Assembly: GCF_001280845.1 (NCBI RefSeq)
Contig: NZ_LGHP01000001.1
Coordinates: 2,380,435 to 2,444,434 of the forward strand
Source: Bacillus sp. FJAT-28004
GTDB taxonomy: Bacteria > Bacillota > Bacilli > Paenibacillales > Paenibacillaceae
Direction of reading: 5' to 3'
Length of the DNA stretch: 64,000 nucleotides
The translations under genes were made by a program, and so were the position numbers. This document shows, in pieces, positions 18,846 to 27,759 of this stretch; the first letter of the stretch is position 1; each line of letters starts with the position of its first letter. The notes below the pieces were generated by a model, which had not been told where the DNA came from, ran no database searches, and was given only the letters and a program-made list of their open reading frames with translations.

Positions 18846-19802
18846 ATGAGCAAAAGCGAACAAACCTACCTGCAATTGTTAAAATATGTTTTAGAGCATG
18901 GAACCAAAAAAGAGGATCGCACTGGAACGGGTACCATTTCAACTTTTGGATATCAAATGCGTTTTGATCTTAGTGAGGGTTTTCCACTGCTTACAACGAA
19001 ACGTGTGCCTTTCCGATTAATTGCAAGTGAGTTGATTTGGTTTATTCAAGGAGATACGAACATTCGTTATCTTCTTCAACATAATAACAATATTTGGAAT
19101 GAATGGGCATTCAAAAGATGGGTCGAAAGTACATCCTATAACGGTCCTGACATGACAAATTTTGGCCTACGTTCACAGACGGATGCTGAATTCGCCAAAG
19201 CTTATGACGAGCAGATGGATCTTTTTAAACAGCATATATTGACCGATGATCCGTTTGCCGCTGAATTTGGAGAGCTTGGCAACGTATATGGCAAGCAGTG
19301 GCGGGATTGGAAGACGACCCAAGGCAGTGCCATCGATCAGCTTAAGGACGTCGTTGAGACGATCAAGAAAAATCCGGATTCGCGGAGGCTGATCGTATCG
19401 GCCTGGAATCCAGAGGATGTGCCGAGCATGGCTCTGCCTCCATGTCATACGATGTTCCAATTCTACGTAACAAACGGCAAGTTATCCTGTCAACTCTACC
19501 AGCGCAGTGCGGATATTTTCCTCGGCATACCGTTTAACATCGCGAGTTATGCGTTACTGACGCATATGATTGCGCATGAGTGCGGGCTTGAGGTTGGAGA
19601 GTTCATTCACACGCTTGGTGACGCTCATATTTATACGAATCATTTGGAGCAAATCGATATTCAGCTCAGCAGAGAGCCTAAACCACTTCCTCTGTTAAAA
19701 TTAAACGCTGACAAAAAAACGATTTTCGACTTTGCTGTTGAAGATTTGTCCATTGAGGATTATAACCCGCATCCGTCTATTAAAGCGCCAGTAGCGGTTT
19801 AA
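18846..19802 (+). CDS. thyA: Thymidylate synthase
   Basis: A 318-residue folate-dependent thymidylate synthase converting dUMP to dTMP with methylene-tetrahydrofolate. Catalytic C200 is in PPCHTMFQF; the phosphate-binding [11 protein letters not shown] and the [12 protein letters not shown] block are present. The length, with an insertion around residues 85-140, fits the longer Lactobacillus/Staphylococcus form. ATG at 18846 follows AGGGAGCAATG; the frame extends upstream to 18492 but that part overlaps the thioesterase gene and is rejected. Followed by folA, which regenerates the folate cofactor. Confidence 0.95.
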   Translation: MSKSEQTYLQLLKYVLEHGTKKEDRTGTGTISTFGYQMRFDLSEGFPLLTTKRVPFRLIASELIWFIQGDTNIRYLLQHNNNIWNEWAFKRWVESTSYNGPDMTNFGLRSQTDAEFAKAYDEQMDLFKQHILTDDPFAAEFGELGNVYGKQWRDWKTTQGSAIDQLKDVVETIKKNPDSRRLIVSAWNPEDVPSMALPPCHTMFQFYVTNGKLSCQLYQRSADIFLGIPFNIASYALLTHMIAHECGLEVGEFIHTLGDAHIYTNHLEQIDIQLSREPKPLPLLKLNADKKTIFDFAVEDLSIEDYNPHPSIKAPVAV

Positions 19803-19841
19803 AGTTTATTATCGACTAGGAATAGGAAGGAGTAAACGAAT

Positions 19842-20333
19842 ATGAATATTACGTTGATTGCTGCAATGGATCGTAACCGGACGATTGGAATAGGAAATAA
19901 ACTTCCATGGCGCTTGCCTGCGGAAATGGCATTTTTCAAGAAGATGACGATTGGCAAAACGGTGCTGATGGGCCGGAAGACGTTTGAATCGCTTCCTAAG
20001 CCGCTTGATGACCGGAAAAATGTCGTATTGACGCGTCAGACGGATTTCCACCCAGAAGGCTGTGTGATCGTTCATTCGATCGAGGAAGCGCTTGAAGTCT
20101 ATACAGACGAAGAGCTTGTGGTCATAGGCGGAGCTGATATTTATGAGCAGTTCCTGCCTTTTGCTAATAAGATCTTGCTTACGAAAGTAGAAGTTGATAT
20201 TGAAGGCGGAGATGCTTTCTTCCCTATTTTCTCTGATTTGCAATGGCAGCTCGTGGAAAGCGAGAGCAGAGAGAGCGATGAAAAAAATAAGTATGCTTTC
20301 ACGTTTCAAACGTTTATTCGACAAGATGTATAG
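19842..20333 (+). CDS. folA: Dihydrofolate reductase
   Basis: A 163-residue DHFR. N-terminal ITLIAAMDRNRTIG, the substrate loop NKLPWRLPAEMAFFK with the acidic residue, and GKTVLMGRKTFES are diagnostic. It reduces the dihydrofolate produced by ThyA, and thyA-folA pairing 39 bases apart is the normal arrangement. Ribosome binding site GGAAGGAG. No resistance-type change can be judged by eye. Confidence 0.95.
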   Translation: MNITLIAAMDRNRTIGIGNKLPWRLPAEMAFFKKMTIGKTVLMGRKTFESLPKPLDDRKNVVLTRQTDFHPEGCVIVHSIEEALEVYTDEELVVIGGADIYEQFLPFANKILLTKVEVDIEGGDAFFPIFSDLQWQLVESESRESDEKNKYAFTFQTFIRQDV

Positions 20334-20494
20334 ATTTTAGAGTGAAAACCGAACGTTTGACGAACGATATGTCAGAAAGTGCAAATGATTGTACGCATAA
20401 TCCATTACCTTCATAAGTACTTGAATGCTAGGATGTTGTAAAATAGTAAACGAGTGCTTTAGACAAAATATTCGTTTTTTCAGAAAGTTTGTTA

Positions 20495-20523
20495 TTGAAT
20501 ATTTGAAGAATTCCCGATATAGT
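20495..20523 (+). promoter_or_regulatory. SigA-type promoter of the glutamate synthase small subunit gene
   Basis: TTGAAT, 17-base spacer, TATAGT, 57 bases upstream of the start codon. Confidence 0.55.
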
Positions 20524-20579
20524 TTGAAAGAGAATCTAAGCAGTGGTTAACGGGAAATATGGATGGAGGAAATGCGATC

Positions 20580-22067
20580 ATGTCTACACCTACTGGTTTT
20601 ATGGAATTTCAGCGCGAATTGCCGGCCGATCGCGACCCGCTAGAGCGTATCAAAGACTGGCAAGAGTTTCATAAGCATTTTTCGGATGAGCAATTAAAGA
20701 CGCAAGGGGCTCGCTGCATGGACTGTGGTACGCCATATTGCCATACAGGCATTGAACTGGCAGGTTCGGTCTCTGGTTGTCCGGTAAACAATCTGATTCC
20801 AGAATGGAATAATTTGATTTATCGTGGGTTATGGCGCGAAGCGCTTGACCGTCTGCATAAAACGAATAATTTCCCTGAATTCACTGGCAGGGTTTGTCCA
20901 GCGCCGTGTGAGGGATCTTGTACGGTTGGCTTAATAGGTGATGCTGTAACGATCAAAACGATTGAACAAGCAATCATTGATCGCGGGTTTGAAGAGGGCT
21001 GGGTTGTTCCACAACCGCCAAAAGTACGCACTGGCAAACGGATTGCCGTAGTAGGTTCTGGGCCTGCGGGTATGGCAACTGCTGCCCAGTTAAACAAAGC
21101 AGGACATACCGTTACGGTATATGAGCGCGCAGACCGCATCGGCGGCTTGCTAACCTATGGTATTCCTACGATGAAGCTTGAGAAACATGTCGTTCAGCGC
21201 CGTGTTGATTTGATGGCAGCAGAGGGCGTTGATTTTGTAACCAATACAGAAATCGGCAAAGATATTACAGCTAACGAGCTGGTTAATAACTTTGACGCAG
21301 TCGTTCTTTGCGGAGGCTCGACAAGAGCTCGCGACGTTGAGATGGAAGGCCGCGATTTAAACGGTGTTCATATGGCGATGGATTACTTGAATGGCACAAT
21401 TAAAAGCTATTTGGATTCTAATCTAGAGGATGGCAACTATATTTCCGCAAAAGATAAGGACGTTATCGTTATTGGCGGCGGAGATACAGGTTCTGACTGT
21501 GTGGCCACTGCACTCCGTCACGGTTGCAAGTCGGTTACGCAATTCGGCACACATGCTAAAGCGCCGCTTGAGCGTGACAACATGAAAAATCCATGGCCGC
21601 AATTCCCGAATGTTTATACACTGGATTATGCTCATGAGGAAGCAAAAGCACTATTTGGCGAAGATCCTCGCGCGTTTTCTGTACTGACGAAGAAATTTGT
21701 TGGCGATGGAAACGGAAACCTAAAAGAGCTTCATACGGTTCAAATTGAACGCACAGTTGATGAGACTGGACGCAAAATATATAGTGAAATTCCTGGCACA
21801 GAAAAAGTATGGCCTGCAGATCTTGTATTTATCGCGGTCGGCTTTGAAGGACCTGAAACGACACTGATTGAACAGCTTGGACTTGCACAAGACCGTCGTA
21901 CTAACGTAAAAGCAACTTATGGTAAATACAACACCAATGTTGATAAAGTATTTGCTGCTGGCGACATGCGTCGCGGTCAAAGCTTAGTCGTTTGGGCGAT
22001 TAACGAAGGTCGCGAGGCAGCACGTGAAGTTGATAAATATTTGATGGGAACATCGATGCTTCCTTAA
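20580..22067 (+). CDS. gltD: Glutamate synthase, small (beta) subunit
   Basis: A 495-residue NADPH-oxidising GOGAT small subunit. N-terminal cysteines for two iron-sulfur clusters are in CMDCGTPYCH, GCPVNN and CPAPCEGSC. FAD motif GSGPAGMATA and NADPH motif GGGDTGSDC follow. It feeds electrons to the large subunit for glutamate formation from glutamine and 2-oxoglutarate. The large subunit gene is not adjacent, so this gene stands alone with its own promoter at 20495. The ATG behind GGAGG at 20564 was preferred to an upstream ATG at 20559. Confidence 0.92.
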   Translation: MSTPTGFMEFQRELPADRDPLERIKDWQEFHKHFSDEQLKTQGARCMDCGTPYCHTGIELAGSVSGCPVNNLIPEWNNLIYRGLWREALDRLHKTNNFPEFTGRVCPAPCEGSCTVGLIGDAVTIKTIEQAIIDRGFEEGWVVPQPPKVRTGKRIAVVGSGPAGMATAAQLNKAGHTVTVYERADRIGGLLTYGIPTMKLEKHVVQRRVDLMAAEGVDFVTNTEIGKDITANELVNNFDAVVLCGGSTRARDVEMEGRDLNGVHMAMDYLNGTIKSYLDSNLEDGNYISAKDKDVIVIGGGDTGSDCVATALRHGCKSVTQFGTHAKAPLERDNMKNPWPQFPNVYTLDYAHEEAKALFGEDPRAFSVLTKKFVGDGNGNLKELHTVQIERTVDETGRKIYSEIPGTEKVWPADLVFIAVGFEGPETTLIEQLGLAQDRRTNVKATYGKYNTNVDKVFAAGDMRRGQSLVVWAINEGREAAREVDKYLMGTSMLP

Positions 22068-22113
22068 TCATTGGACGAGAGATGATTAAAAAAAGTATAA
22101 TAAGATGTATGAG

Positions 22114-22133
22114 AAGCGCCTTAGGGCGCTTTT
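22114..22133 (+). terminator. Intrinsic terminator after gltD
   Basis: AAGCGCC-TTAG-GGCGCTT stem-loop with a short T tract, 47 bases past the stop codon. Confidence 0.75.
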
Positions 22134-22177
22134 CTTGCTGAGAATAGAGGCAATACATCGTACAGAGGAGACACATT

Positions 22178-22498
22178 ATGATCAAATACGAATCAGAGAA
22201 AATGACAGAACTGATATTTCGTTCTTTTCAGCCAACGATCGAACGCAGGAATGAACAATGGATAGATATCATTTTGCATGTCGAGCATGCTTCTGAGACG
22301 GAAATGCCGGATGATATGATCGATTTCACGATACTCGTCATTTGTACCATTGATGGAAGGATAGCACAAATGGTCCCGCATGATGAAGGCTGTGATTGCG
22401 AATATCAATTTACGGTAAGCGAGAAGGAACAAATAACGGCCTTTATTATGCAATCATATATTCAAGAAGAAATTCAAAAACTAAGCTCACTGTCATAA
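22178..22498 (+). CDS. Conserved-looking hypothetical protein, 106 residues
   Basis: I do not recognise the family. The ATG follows GAGGAG at good spacing and the frame has normal codon use, so it is very likely a real gene. The protein is acidic and soluble with no signal peptide. A central hydrophobic strand (IDFTILVICTIDG) and the segment DEGCDCEYQFTV are its most distinctive parts; the Cys-x-Cys could bind metal, but that is speculation. Followed 50 bases later by a membrane-anchored protein gene. Confidence 0.65.
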   Translation: MIKYESEKMTELIFRSFQPTIERRNEQWIDIILHVEHASETEMPDDMIDFTILVICTIDGRIAQMVPHDEGCDCEYQFTVSEKEQITAFIMQSYIQEEIQKLSSLS

Positions 22499-22548
22499 GG
22501 AAAGTTGTGGTAAAATCGGTTTGAGATGACGCAAAGGGGCGATTCGTC

Positions 22549-23700
22549 ATGCCAGCCGATGAAGCATATGTTTTGTCACCAACAGACGTTCGAAATATTC
22601 GAAGTTATGTTCAGCACAAATACGCTGCGATGCCTGGGGAAAAACGAGCGGAAATCGTAGCCGACGCAGTCAAACGCATTATACATAAGCAATTGCCGAA
22701 TTTCGAGAGCAGCATCAAACGCTACGTCACAGAGACGCTCATAAAAACAACCGTTTTGGAGCGACAAAGACCTGTTAGAGCGGAAGACATTTTTCAAGTT
22801 TGTTTAGGACTAGACCGAACTTCGACAGATATATATGATCCGTTCCATGATTGGTTGGAGGAACAGCTGCTCGTAAGCTGTAAGAAGCCGCTCATGCAGC
22901 GTGTAATGGACGAGCTCTTATTAACAAGGGACCAATCGGGTATGGATTCGAACGAGGCTGAGAACGGCCTTTTGACGCAGCTGAGGGGTTTGCTAGCATC
23001 TGAAGGTGTCGAATCGCGAACCATGGTGCAGGCTTCGAGCACTGCTGAAGTCATATCTCTTCCTATAACCCAGTGGAGCGAAGCATTAACACGCAGGATT
23101 AGTACAAGAACTTATATTTACAGTACTTTAAGTTTCTTATTAATTGCTGCTACTTTAATGTATGGCTGGTCCTTAAATAAGCCGTCAAACAATAAGCTGC
23201 AGCCACCGGTTGTCATAAAACAAGTTCAACCGATTGTCGTTCCGATAGATGGGCTGCCTGCCGAGCTTCGTTATCAAGAATTTGATCAAACACGGTTGGT
23301 ATCATTTTTACAGTCGAAATCATCCATACTAGCTGAACAGCCTTATTTTGATGCGATTATAACTGCTGCGCAAACCTTCGATATACATCCTGTTGTCTTA
23401 TTTGCCATTACTGGTCAAGAGCAAGGGTTTGTACCGAAGTCGAATAAGCAGCACAAGAAGATTGCGAATAATCCTTTTAATGTTTTTCATAGCTGGCAGG
23501 ATTTTAATACAGATATTGAACAATCCGCAGAAATTGCGGCGCGCACGGTATTTAATTTAAGCAAAGACAGACCAGCGGATGTAGACCCTTTTACATGGAT
23601 AAATCGGAAGTATGCGGAAGACCCAAAATGGTCGGACGGCGTTCGGACAATTTTCGCCAAAATCATTGCCTATATGGAAACGCCGCCTAATAATAAATAG
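22549..23700 (+). CDS. Membrane-anchored protein with extracellular glucosaminidase-like domain
   Basis: A 383-residue protein. Residues 1-195 are cytoplasmic-looking and helical, one membrane segment lies at about 196-215 (STLSFLLIAATLMYGW), and the outer domain (about 240-380) contains FAITGQEQG, NNPFNVFHSW and the tail WINRKYAEDPKW. That pattern resembles the lysozyme-like fold of endo-beta-N-acetylglucosaminidases, with a candidate catalytic Glu in GQEQG. A cell-wall role is therefore likely but not proven. The large cytoplasmic part is not a domain I recognise. Starts with ATG at 22549 behind AAGGGGCG. Confidence 0.6.
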   Translation: MPADEAYVLSPTDVRNIRSYVQHKYAAMPGEKRAEIVADAVKRIIHKQLPNFESSIKRYVTETLIKTTVLERQRPVRAEDIFQVCLGLDRTSTDIYDPFHDWLEEQLLVSCKKPLMQRVMDELLLTRDQSGMDSNEAENGLLTQLRGLLASEGVESRTMVQASSTAEVISLPITQWSEALTRRISTRTYIYSTLSFLLIAATLMYGWSLNKPSNNKLQPPVVIKQVQPIVVPIDGLPAELRYQEFDQTRLVSFLQSKSSILAEQPYFDAIITAAQTFDIHPVVLFAITGQEQGFVPKSNKQHKKIANNPFNVFHSWQDFNTDIEQSAEIAARTVFNLSKDRPADVDPFTWINRKYAEDPKWSDGVRTIFAKIIAYMETPPNNK

Positions 23701-23753
23701 TGTTCGCTTACTTCAGAAAAATGAACGTAAAATAAAGATTTGGACTATCAGTG

Positions 23754-23794
23754 AACCCAATTGGGATAACCCTCCCGTTGGGTTTTACTTTTTT
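23754..23794 (+). terminator. Intrinsic terminator after the glucosaminidase-like gene
   Basis: AACCCAA (23754-23760) pairs with TTGGGTT (23778-23784), with inner GGG/CCC pairing, followed by a T-rich tract. Confidence 0.75.
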
Positions 23795-23958
23795 CTATGG
23801 ACAACTTCCATACTCTGAAATTAGGAAAAGCATTTCTTTTTCACCTAGAAATCTGTAAAATGTTCTAGTGGCTGTACAGTGCGAAACGTTCTATTACGAT
23901 TTGTGGAGAGTGATAGGCGTTAGACTTTCGAAATGTTTAAAGAAGGAGCGATTATCTT

Positions 23959-26211
23959 TTGAAGACACTAATCATTGCGGAGAAACCTGATATGGGACGA
24001 AATATAGCAGCCGCAATCGATCCTAAAGCAAAAAATCACCGTTCCTACATAGAAGGCGAACAATATATTATTACGTGGGCTATCGGTCATCTGATTGGAC
24101 TTGCAGAGCCTGATGCATATGATGATCGTTACAAAAAGTGGAATATAAATGATCTTCCCATAATACCGACACAATTCAAGCTCGTACCGAACAAAAAAAC
24201 AATCGATCAGCTTAAGGTAATCGGCGATCTGGCAAAGCGCAGCAATCTGCTTGTAAACTCTTGCGATGCCGGGCGAGAAGGCCAATATATTTTCTCCCTC
24301 ATACAGCGCCATCTTAAATTAAACCAACCCGTTAAGCGGCTTTGGATCTCAGACCTTACACCGGAGACGATCCGAAAAGGGTTTGAGGAACTGAAAGAGG
24401 GCGCCGAATATGAGAATTTGACCCGTGCAGCAACAGCAAGGAGCGAGGCGGATTGGCTCATCGGAATGAATGGATCTCGCGCTTTTACAACGAAGCATAA
24501 TGTACTGCTGTCGGTTGGAAGAGTTCAGACGCCGGTACTCGCACTTATCTATGATCGGCAGAAGCAGATCGAAGCGTTCTCTTCATTGAAATTTTTTGAA
24601 CTAGAAGGGCACTTCACTCAAAATGAGATGTCTTACCGCGGTATGTGGCAAGGCGAGAGAATGACGGATCAAGATAAAGTTGCGGCCATTGCTGCTAAGG
24701 TTAAGGGCAAGGAGGGGCGTATTGCGTCGTATGAGGTTAAAGATACGAAGGAGTATCCGTTTAAGCTATACGATCTCACTCTTTTGCAGCGGGAAGCCAA
24801 TGGCAAGTATGCTTTTTCTGCAAAAAAAACGCTGGATACAGCGCAGGCGTTATACGAGAAGCATAAAGTCATCTCTTATCCAAGAACAAACTCAAACTAC
24901 GTTACTGAGCAGAACATTCCGGAGATGCACAAAACGTTGAATGCCCTTCAAGGCACAGCCTATGATGATCTCGTAAAAGGGGCAAATCGAAGCCTTGTGC
25001 ATAAGGGGAATAAATTCATTTGCAATCCGACAAAGGTAGAGGATCACCACGCTATTTTGCCAACGAATCGCAAAGCAAATGGACTTAGCCCAGATGAGCA
25101 AAAGCTTTATGATTTGATTGTGCGACGGTTTTTGTCCCAGTTTTATCCTGCTGCTGAATACAAGGTGCACACGGTTATGACTGAGGTGGAGAACGAAATG
25201 TTCAAAACGACGGTTAAGGAGCTTCTAAGCTTGGGCTGGAAGGTGATCTATGCTGATCAGAAGAAGGAGAAGGCAAAGACAACGGCTAAAAGCAAGGATA
25301 AGGAAGAAGCTGAGGACGAGGAAATTGAGGTGAATGAGCCTTTCTCGATATCCGCTGATGAAGGGATTACTTGCTCGGATGCCATTGTGAAAGAGAAGGA
25401 CACACAGCCTCCTAAGCATTACACTGAGGGAACGCTGCTTAAAGCAATGGAAAGCGCAGGCAAGCAAATTGAGGACGAGGATGTCCGCGATGCGATGAAG
25501 GATTCCGGCTTAGGTACGCCTGCTACACGTGCAGCTACGATTGAGCGGCTGAAAAACGTAGGGTATGTGGAAATGCAGGGCAAGAAAATACAAGTTACAC
25601 AAAAAGGCCGGACGGCCATTGAGCTGATTCGTGGTGCAGGCATCGACTTGCTTACCTCACCTGAAATGACGGGGTTATGGGAGAGACGTCTAAACGAAAT
25701 CTCCAGAGGAACCGCTTCAGATGGACAGTTCATGGAAAATGTAAAAAAATTCGCCACGATGATTGTGGACAAGGTTCGCGTTCAGTCACGCGCTGCTAAA
25801 ACATCTTTTGAGAGTGAAGCTCCTGTTCCCGCTAGAGGCTCTGGCGGCAAGGCAGGGACGGCAACTCGAACCCGTGCAGCATCAACTAAAACAGCAGGAA
25901 CGGCGAAAAAAAGTACAGCGGCAGCTGCGGTGTCAAGCACTCCGACTGTGATCGCCACTTGTCCGAGGGCTGGCTGCGGTGGTTCGATCTTTATGGGCCG
26001 CAAAGGTTATGGCTGTTCTCACTACAAAGAAGGCTGTAAATTCGTCATATGGAAGCAGAGCTTTGGACGGGATTTGACGGACACGCAGGTGAAAGCTTTA
26101 GTCGAGAAGGGGAAGACGACAAAACTGAAGCTTGAGCTTCCGGATGGTTCGCCTGGAGAAGGAAAAATTGTGCTTAGAGATGTGGATACCGGAGAATTAG
26201 CAATCGAATAG
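23959..26211 (+). CDS. topB: DNA topoisomerase III
   Basis: A 750-residue type IA topoisomerase with a TTG start behind AAGGAG. The Toprim domain begins TLIIAEKPDMGR and has the acidic metal site in CDAGREGQ. The catalytic tyrosine is Y307 in SYPRTNSN, and SVGRVQTPVLA belongs to the central domain. A long acidic, lysine-rich insertion (about 435-460) and an Ala/Thr/Lys-rich hinge (about 625-660) precede a zinc-ribbon-like tail with CPRAGCGG and CSHYKEGCKF. It relaxes or decatenates DNA at forks. Longer than typical TopB because of the C-terminal tail. Confidence 0.93.
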   Translation: MKTLIIAEKPDMGRNIAAAIDPKAKNHRSYIEGEQYIITWAIGHLIGLAEPDAYDDRYKKWNINDLPIIPTQFKLVPNKKTIDQLKVIGDLAKRSNLLVNSCDAGREGQYIFSLIQRHLKLNQPVKRLWISDLTPETIRKGFEELKEGAEYENLTRAATARSEADWLIGMNGSRAFTTKHNVLLSVGRVQTPVLALIYDRQKQIEAFSSLKFFELEGHFTQNEMSYRGMWQGERMTDQDKVAAIAAKVKGKEGRIASYEVKDTKEYPFKLYDLTLLQREANGKYAFSAKKTLDTAQALYEKHKVISYPRTNSNYVTEQNIPEMHKTLNALQGTAYDDLVKGANRSLVHKGNKFICNPTKVEDHHAILPTNRKANGLSPDEQKLYDLIVRRFLSQFYPAAEYKVHTVMTEVENEMFKTTVKELLSLGWKVIYADQKKEKAKTTAKSKDKEEAEDEEIEVNEPFSISADEGITCSDAIVKEKDTQPPKHYTEGTLLKAMESAGKQIEDEDVRDAMKDSGLGTPATRAATIERLKNVGYVEMQGKKIQVTQKGRTAIELIRGAGIDLLTSPEMTGLWERRLNEISRGTASDGQFMENVKKFATMIVDKVRVQSRAAKTSFESEAPVPARGSGGKAGTATRTRAASTKTAGTAKKSTAAAAVSSTPTVIATCPRAGCGGSIFMGRKGYGCSHYKEGCKFVIWKQSFGRDLTDTQVKALVEKGKTTKLKLELPDGSPGEGKIVLRDVDTGELAIE

Positions 26212-26235
26212 TAGATCTTTTTTCTCACATAATAA

Positions 26236-26280
26236 AACCCGAATTCGTCATTAGCAAAAAGTGACGAATTCGGGTTATTT
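26236..26280. terminator. Bidirectional terminator between topB and the HAD gene
   Basis: Perfect 15-bp stem (26236-26250 with 26262-26276) with an 11-base loop between convergent genes. Confidence 0.88.
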
Positions 26281-26295
26281 GATTTAGTCGATTAA

Positions 26296-27030
26296 TTATC
26301 GATTTACGTAGCCGTGAATCGCGTCAGGAACGTCCTTCAGATGATCTAAGGTTAAAAAAGCACCTTTTGGTTCGACTTCAATCTGAATGACGTTATACTC
26401 CCATTCGGTTATCGCACGCATATGAATGGCATGGATACCAGCTGTTAAAGCAGGGACAACATCGGTTCGAATGGAGTTACCAACCATCCACGTACTGTTG
26501 CGATCGAAGGCTCCCGCGGACAAAATAGTCTCTAATGCATCGCTATTCTTCAAGCGGCGGATGTAAATCCGTGAATCGAAGTAACGCTCGAGATTAAATT
26601 TCTCAATCTTGCGTCGTTGAATGGGCAGCTCGCCGCCCGTGTAAAGATGAAGCTCATGACCGGCTTCCGCCAGTGAGAATAACGTTTGCTCCATATTTGG
26701 ATACGGCTCGCTATCGTGCTCATATACACTTAAGCCAAGTTTCCACAAAAAATTTTCTTCATTTGTGGATCGTTTGCGACCGATCAAATGAGAGAAGTGA
26801 ATGTAAGTATCAACAAATGATTGTGGGAAATGCTCACTTTTAAATCCAAACACAGCAACGCCTGCAATATCGATCTCCATTTGCTTATCTCGAATAGCTT
26901 GAACAGAAACGAGGGGAGAGCTTCCGAACCAAGTAGTCATCGCATCAATAAATTGATCAATGACTAAGTAAAAGTATTTATTGCAGTGAATTAATGTATC
27001 GTCGAGGTCAAACATAATTTGTTGCTTCAT
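26296..27030 (-). CDS. HAD superfamily hydrolase
   Basis: A 244-residue haloacid-dehalogenase-type phosphatase. Motif I FDLDDTL supplies D8 and D10, motif II is the T in LYTGGE, and motif III/IV is in WMVGNSIRTDV. A helical cap lies between motifs I and II. The DxDDT-like form indicates a phosphatase; substrate unknown. It has its own ATG with GGAGAT ribosome binding site. No operon partner. Confidence 0.82.
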   Translation of the reverse strand: MKQQIMFDLDDTLIHCNKYFYLVIDQFIDAMTTWFGSSPLVSVQAIRDKQMEIDIAGVAVFGFKSEHFPQSFVDTYIHFSHLIGRKRSTNEENFLWKLGLSVYEHDSEPYPNMEQTLFSLAEAGHELHLYTGGELPIQRRKIEKFNLERYFDSRIYIRRLKNSDALETILSAGAFDRNSTWMVGNSIRTDVVPALTAGIHAIHMRAITEWEYNVIQIEVEPKGAFLTLDHLKDVPDAIHGYVNR

Positions 27031-27175
27031 TTATTCGATCTCCTTTGCGAAACTTGAAACTGTATGATCAATCTACCGCAAGTGGTAGGGTCGAGTCAAT
27101 GTAAGGAGCGAGTGATGAATTTCTTTTACATAGATATCCAAAAAAACCGGCATAATGATAGTGGAGGTGATTAGA

Positions 27176-27310
27176 TTGGCATTTAACAGAAACGGTAAAA
27201 GTGATCGACAAAATACTTCTAGCATACGCGGACAGGCAGGAAAGCTTAAAACTGATAAATTCGCGAAGCGACCGTCGAGCTTAAACGGCATTAACAAACA
27301 ACTCACTTAA
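27176..27310 (+). CDS. Small basic protein, 44 residues
   Basis: TTG start with GGAGG 8 bases upstream; ends in TAA just before a terminator at 27333. The peptide is rich in Lys, Arg, Asn, Gln and Ser, with about ten basic and two acidic residues and no hydrophobic segment. Such composition would suit a nucleic-acid-binding or spore-core protein. Upstream CATAATGATA with ACATA 18 bases before it loosely resembles a forespore promoter, a weak clue. I do not recognise the family. Confidence 0.55.
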   Translation: MAFNRNGKSDRQNTSSIRGQAGKLKTDKFAKRPSSLNGINKQLT

Positions 27311-27332
27311 TGAAGCAAGTTTTAATAAACGA

Positions 27333-27367
27333 AAAAGGAGAGCCTGAATAACTTCAGCTCTCCTTTT
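27333..27367. terminator. Bidirectional terminator
   Basis: AAAAGGAGAGC (27333-27343) pairs with GCTCTCCTTTT (27357-27367) between the small basic gene and the minus-strand 74-residue gene. Confidence 0.82.
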
Positions 27368-27375
27368 AACAAATA

Positions 27376-27600
27376 CTATGCATATTTTAGCTGTGAGGCT
27401 CTTAATTGATTTTTAATGAAAGCGATACGTCTACGAACGTAGAAGTCCTTGCTGGCGCCCTTTAAATCCTTGGGAGTGATCACCTCCTCTGCTACATTAT
27501 CGATGATAATAAGCCGTCCATCGGCATAAAACTTAAAAGTTAAGTCGCGTCCTAGACGTTCATTTTCTACATATCGGAAATTTTCGCAGATGTTATTCAT
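27376..27600 (-). CDS. Unrecognised 74-residue protein under a LexA-box promoter
   Basis: The ATG at 27600 follows a perfect AAGGAGG at 10-base spacing; the frame extends upstream to 27678 but that part covers the promoter and is rejected. The protein is soluble, with an N-terminal beta-like region (DLTFKFYADGRLIIIDN) and a basic helical tail (VRRRIAFIKNQLRASQ) that could contact nucleic acid. No known SOS protein (YneA, DinB, UvrX) matches. Two near-consensus LexA boxes flank its -10 element, so it is probably induced by DNA damage. A terminator follows immediately, making it a one-gene unit. Confidence 0.75.
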   Translation of the reverse strand: MNNICENFRYVENERLGRDLTFKFYADGRLIIIDNVAEEVITPKDLKGASKDFYVRRRIAFIKNQLRASQLKYA

Positions 27601-27642
27601 GGTGATCAGGCCTCCTTCAAAATGTTGAATTCGTCGATCATT

Positions 27643-27656
27643 AGAACGTTTGTTCT
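27643..27656 (-). promoter_or_regulatory. LexA (SOS) box 2, near the transcription start
   Basis: AGAACAAACGTTCT on the minus strand: the GAAC-N4-GTTC core is perfect, 12 of 14 positions match the Bacillus box CGAACRNRYGTTYG. Confidence 0.7.
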
Positions 27657-27664
27657 TGTTTTTT

Positions 27665-27693
27665 ATTATACCAAACATTTGTTCGTATGGAAA
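27665..27693 (-). promoter_or_regulatory. SOS promoter with LexA box 1 in its spacer
   Basis: On the minus strand TTTCCA (27693-27688), 17-base spacer, TATAAT (27670-27665). The spacer contains CGAACAAATGTTTG (27685-27672), which fits every position of the Bacillus LexA consensus. Confidence 0.75.
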
Positions 27694-27700
27694 CTGTTTT

Positions 27701-27729
27701 TTGTTTAACGTAAACTAGATTCATAGAAT
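27701..27729 (+). promoter_or_regulatory. Promoter of the ABC ATPase/GNAT operon
   Basis: TTGTTT, 17-base spacer, TAGAAT, 30 bases before the ATG at 27760. The LexA boxes lie upstream of it and not across it. Confidence 0.5.
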
Positions 27730-27759
27730 TAGTTGCTGCAAACAGAAGGAGAGCGGAAA

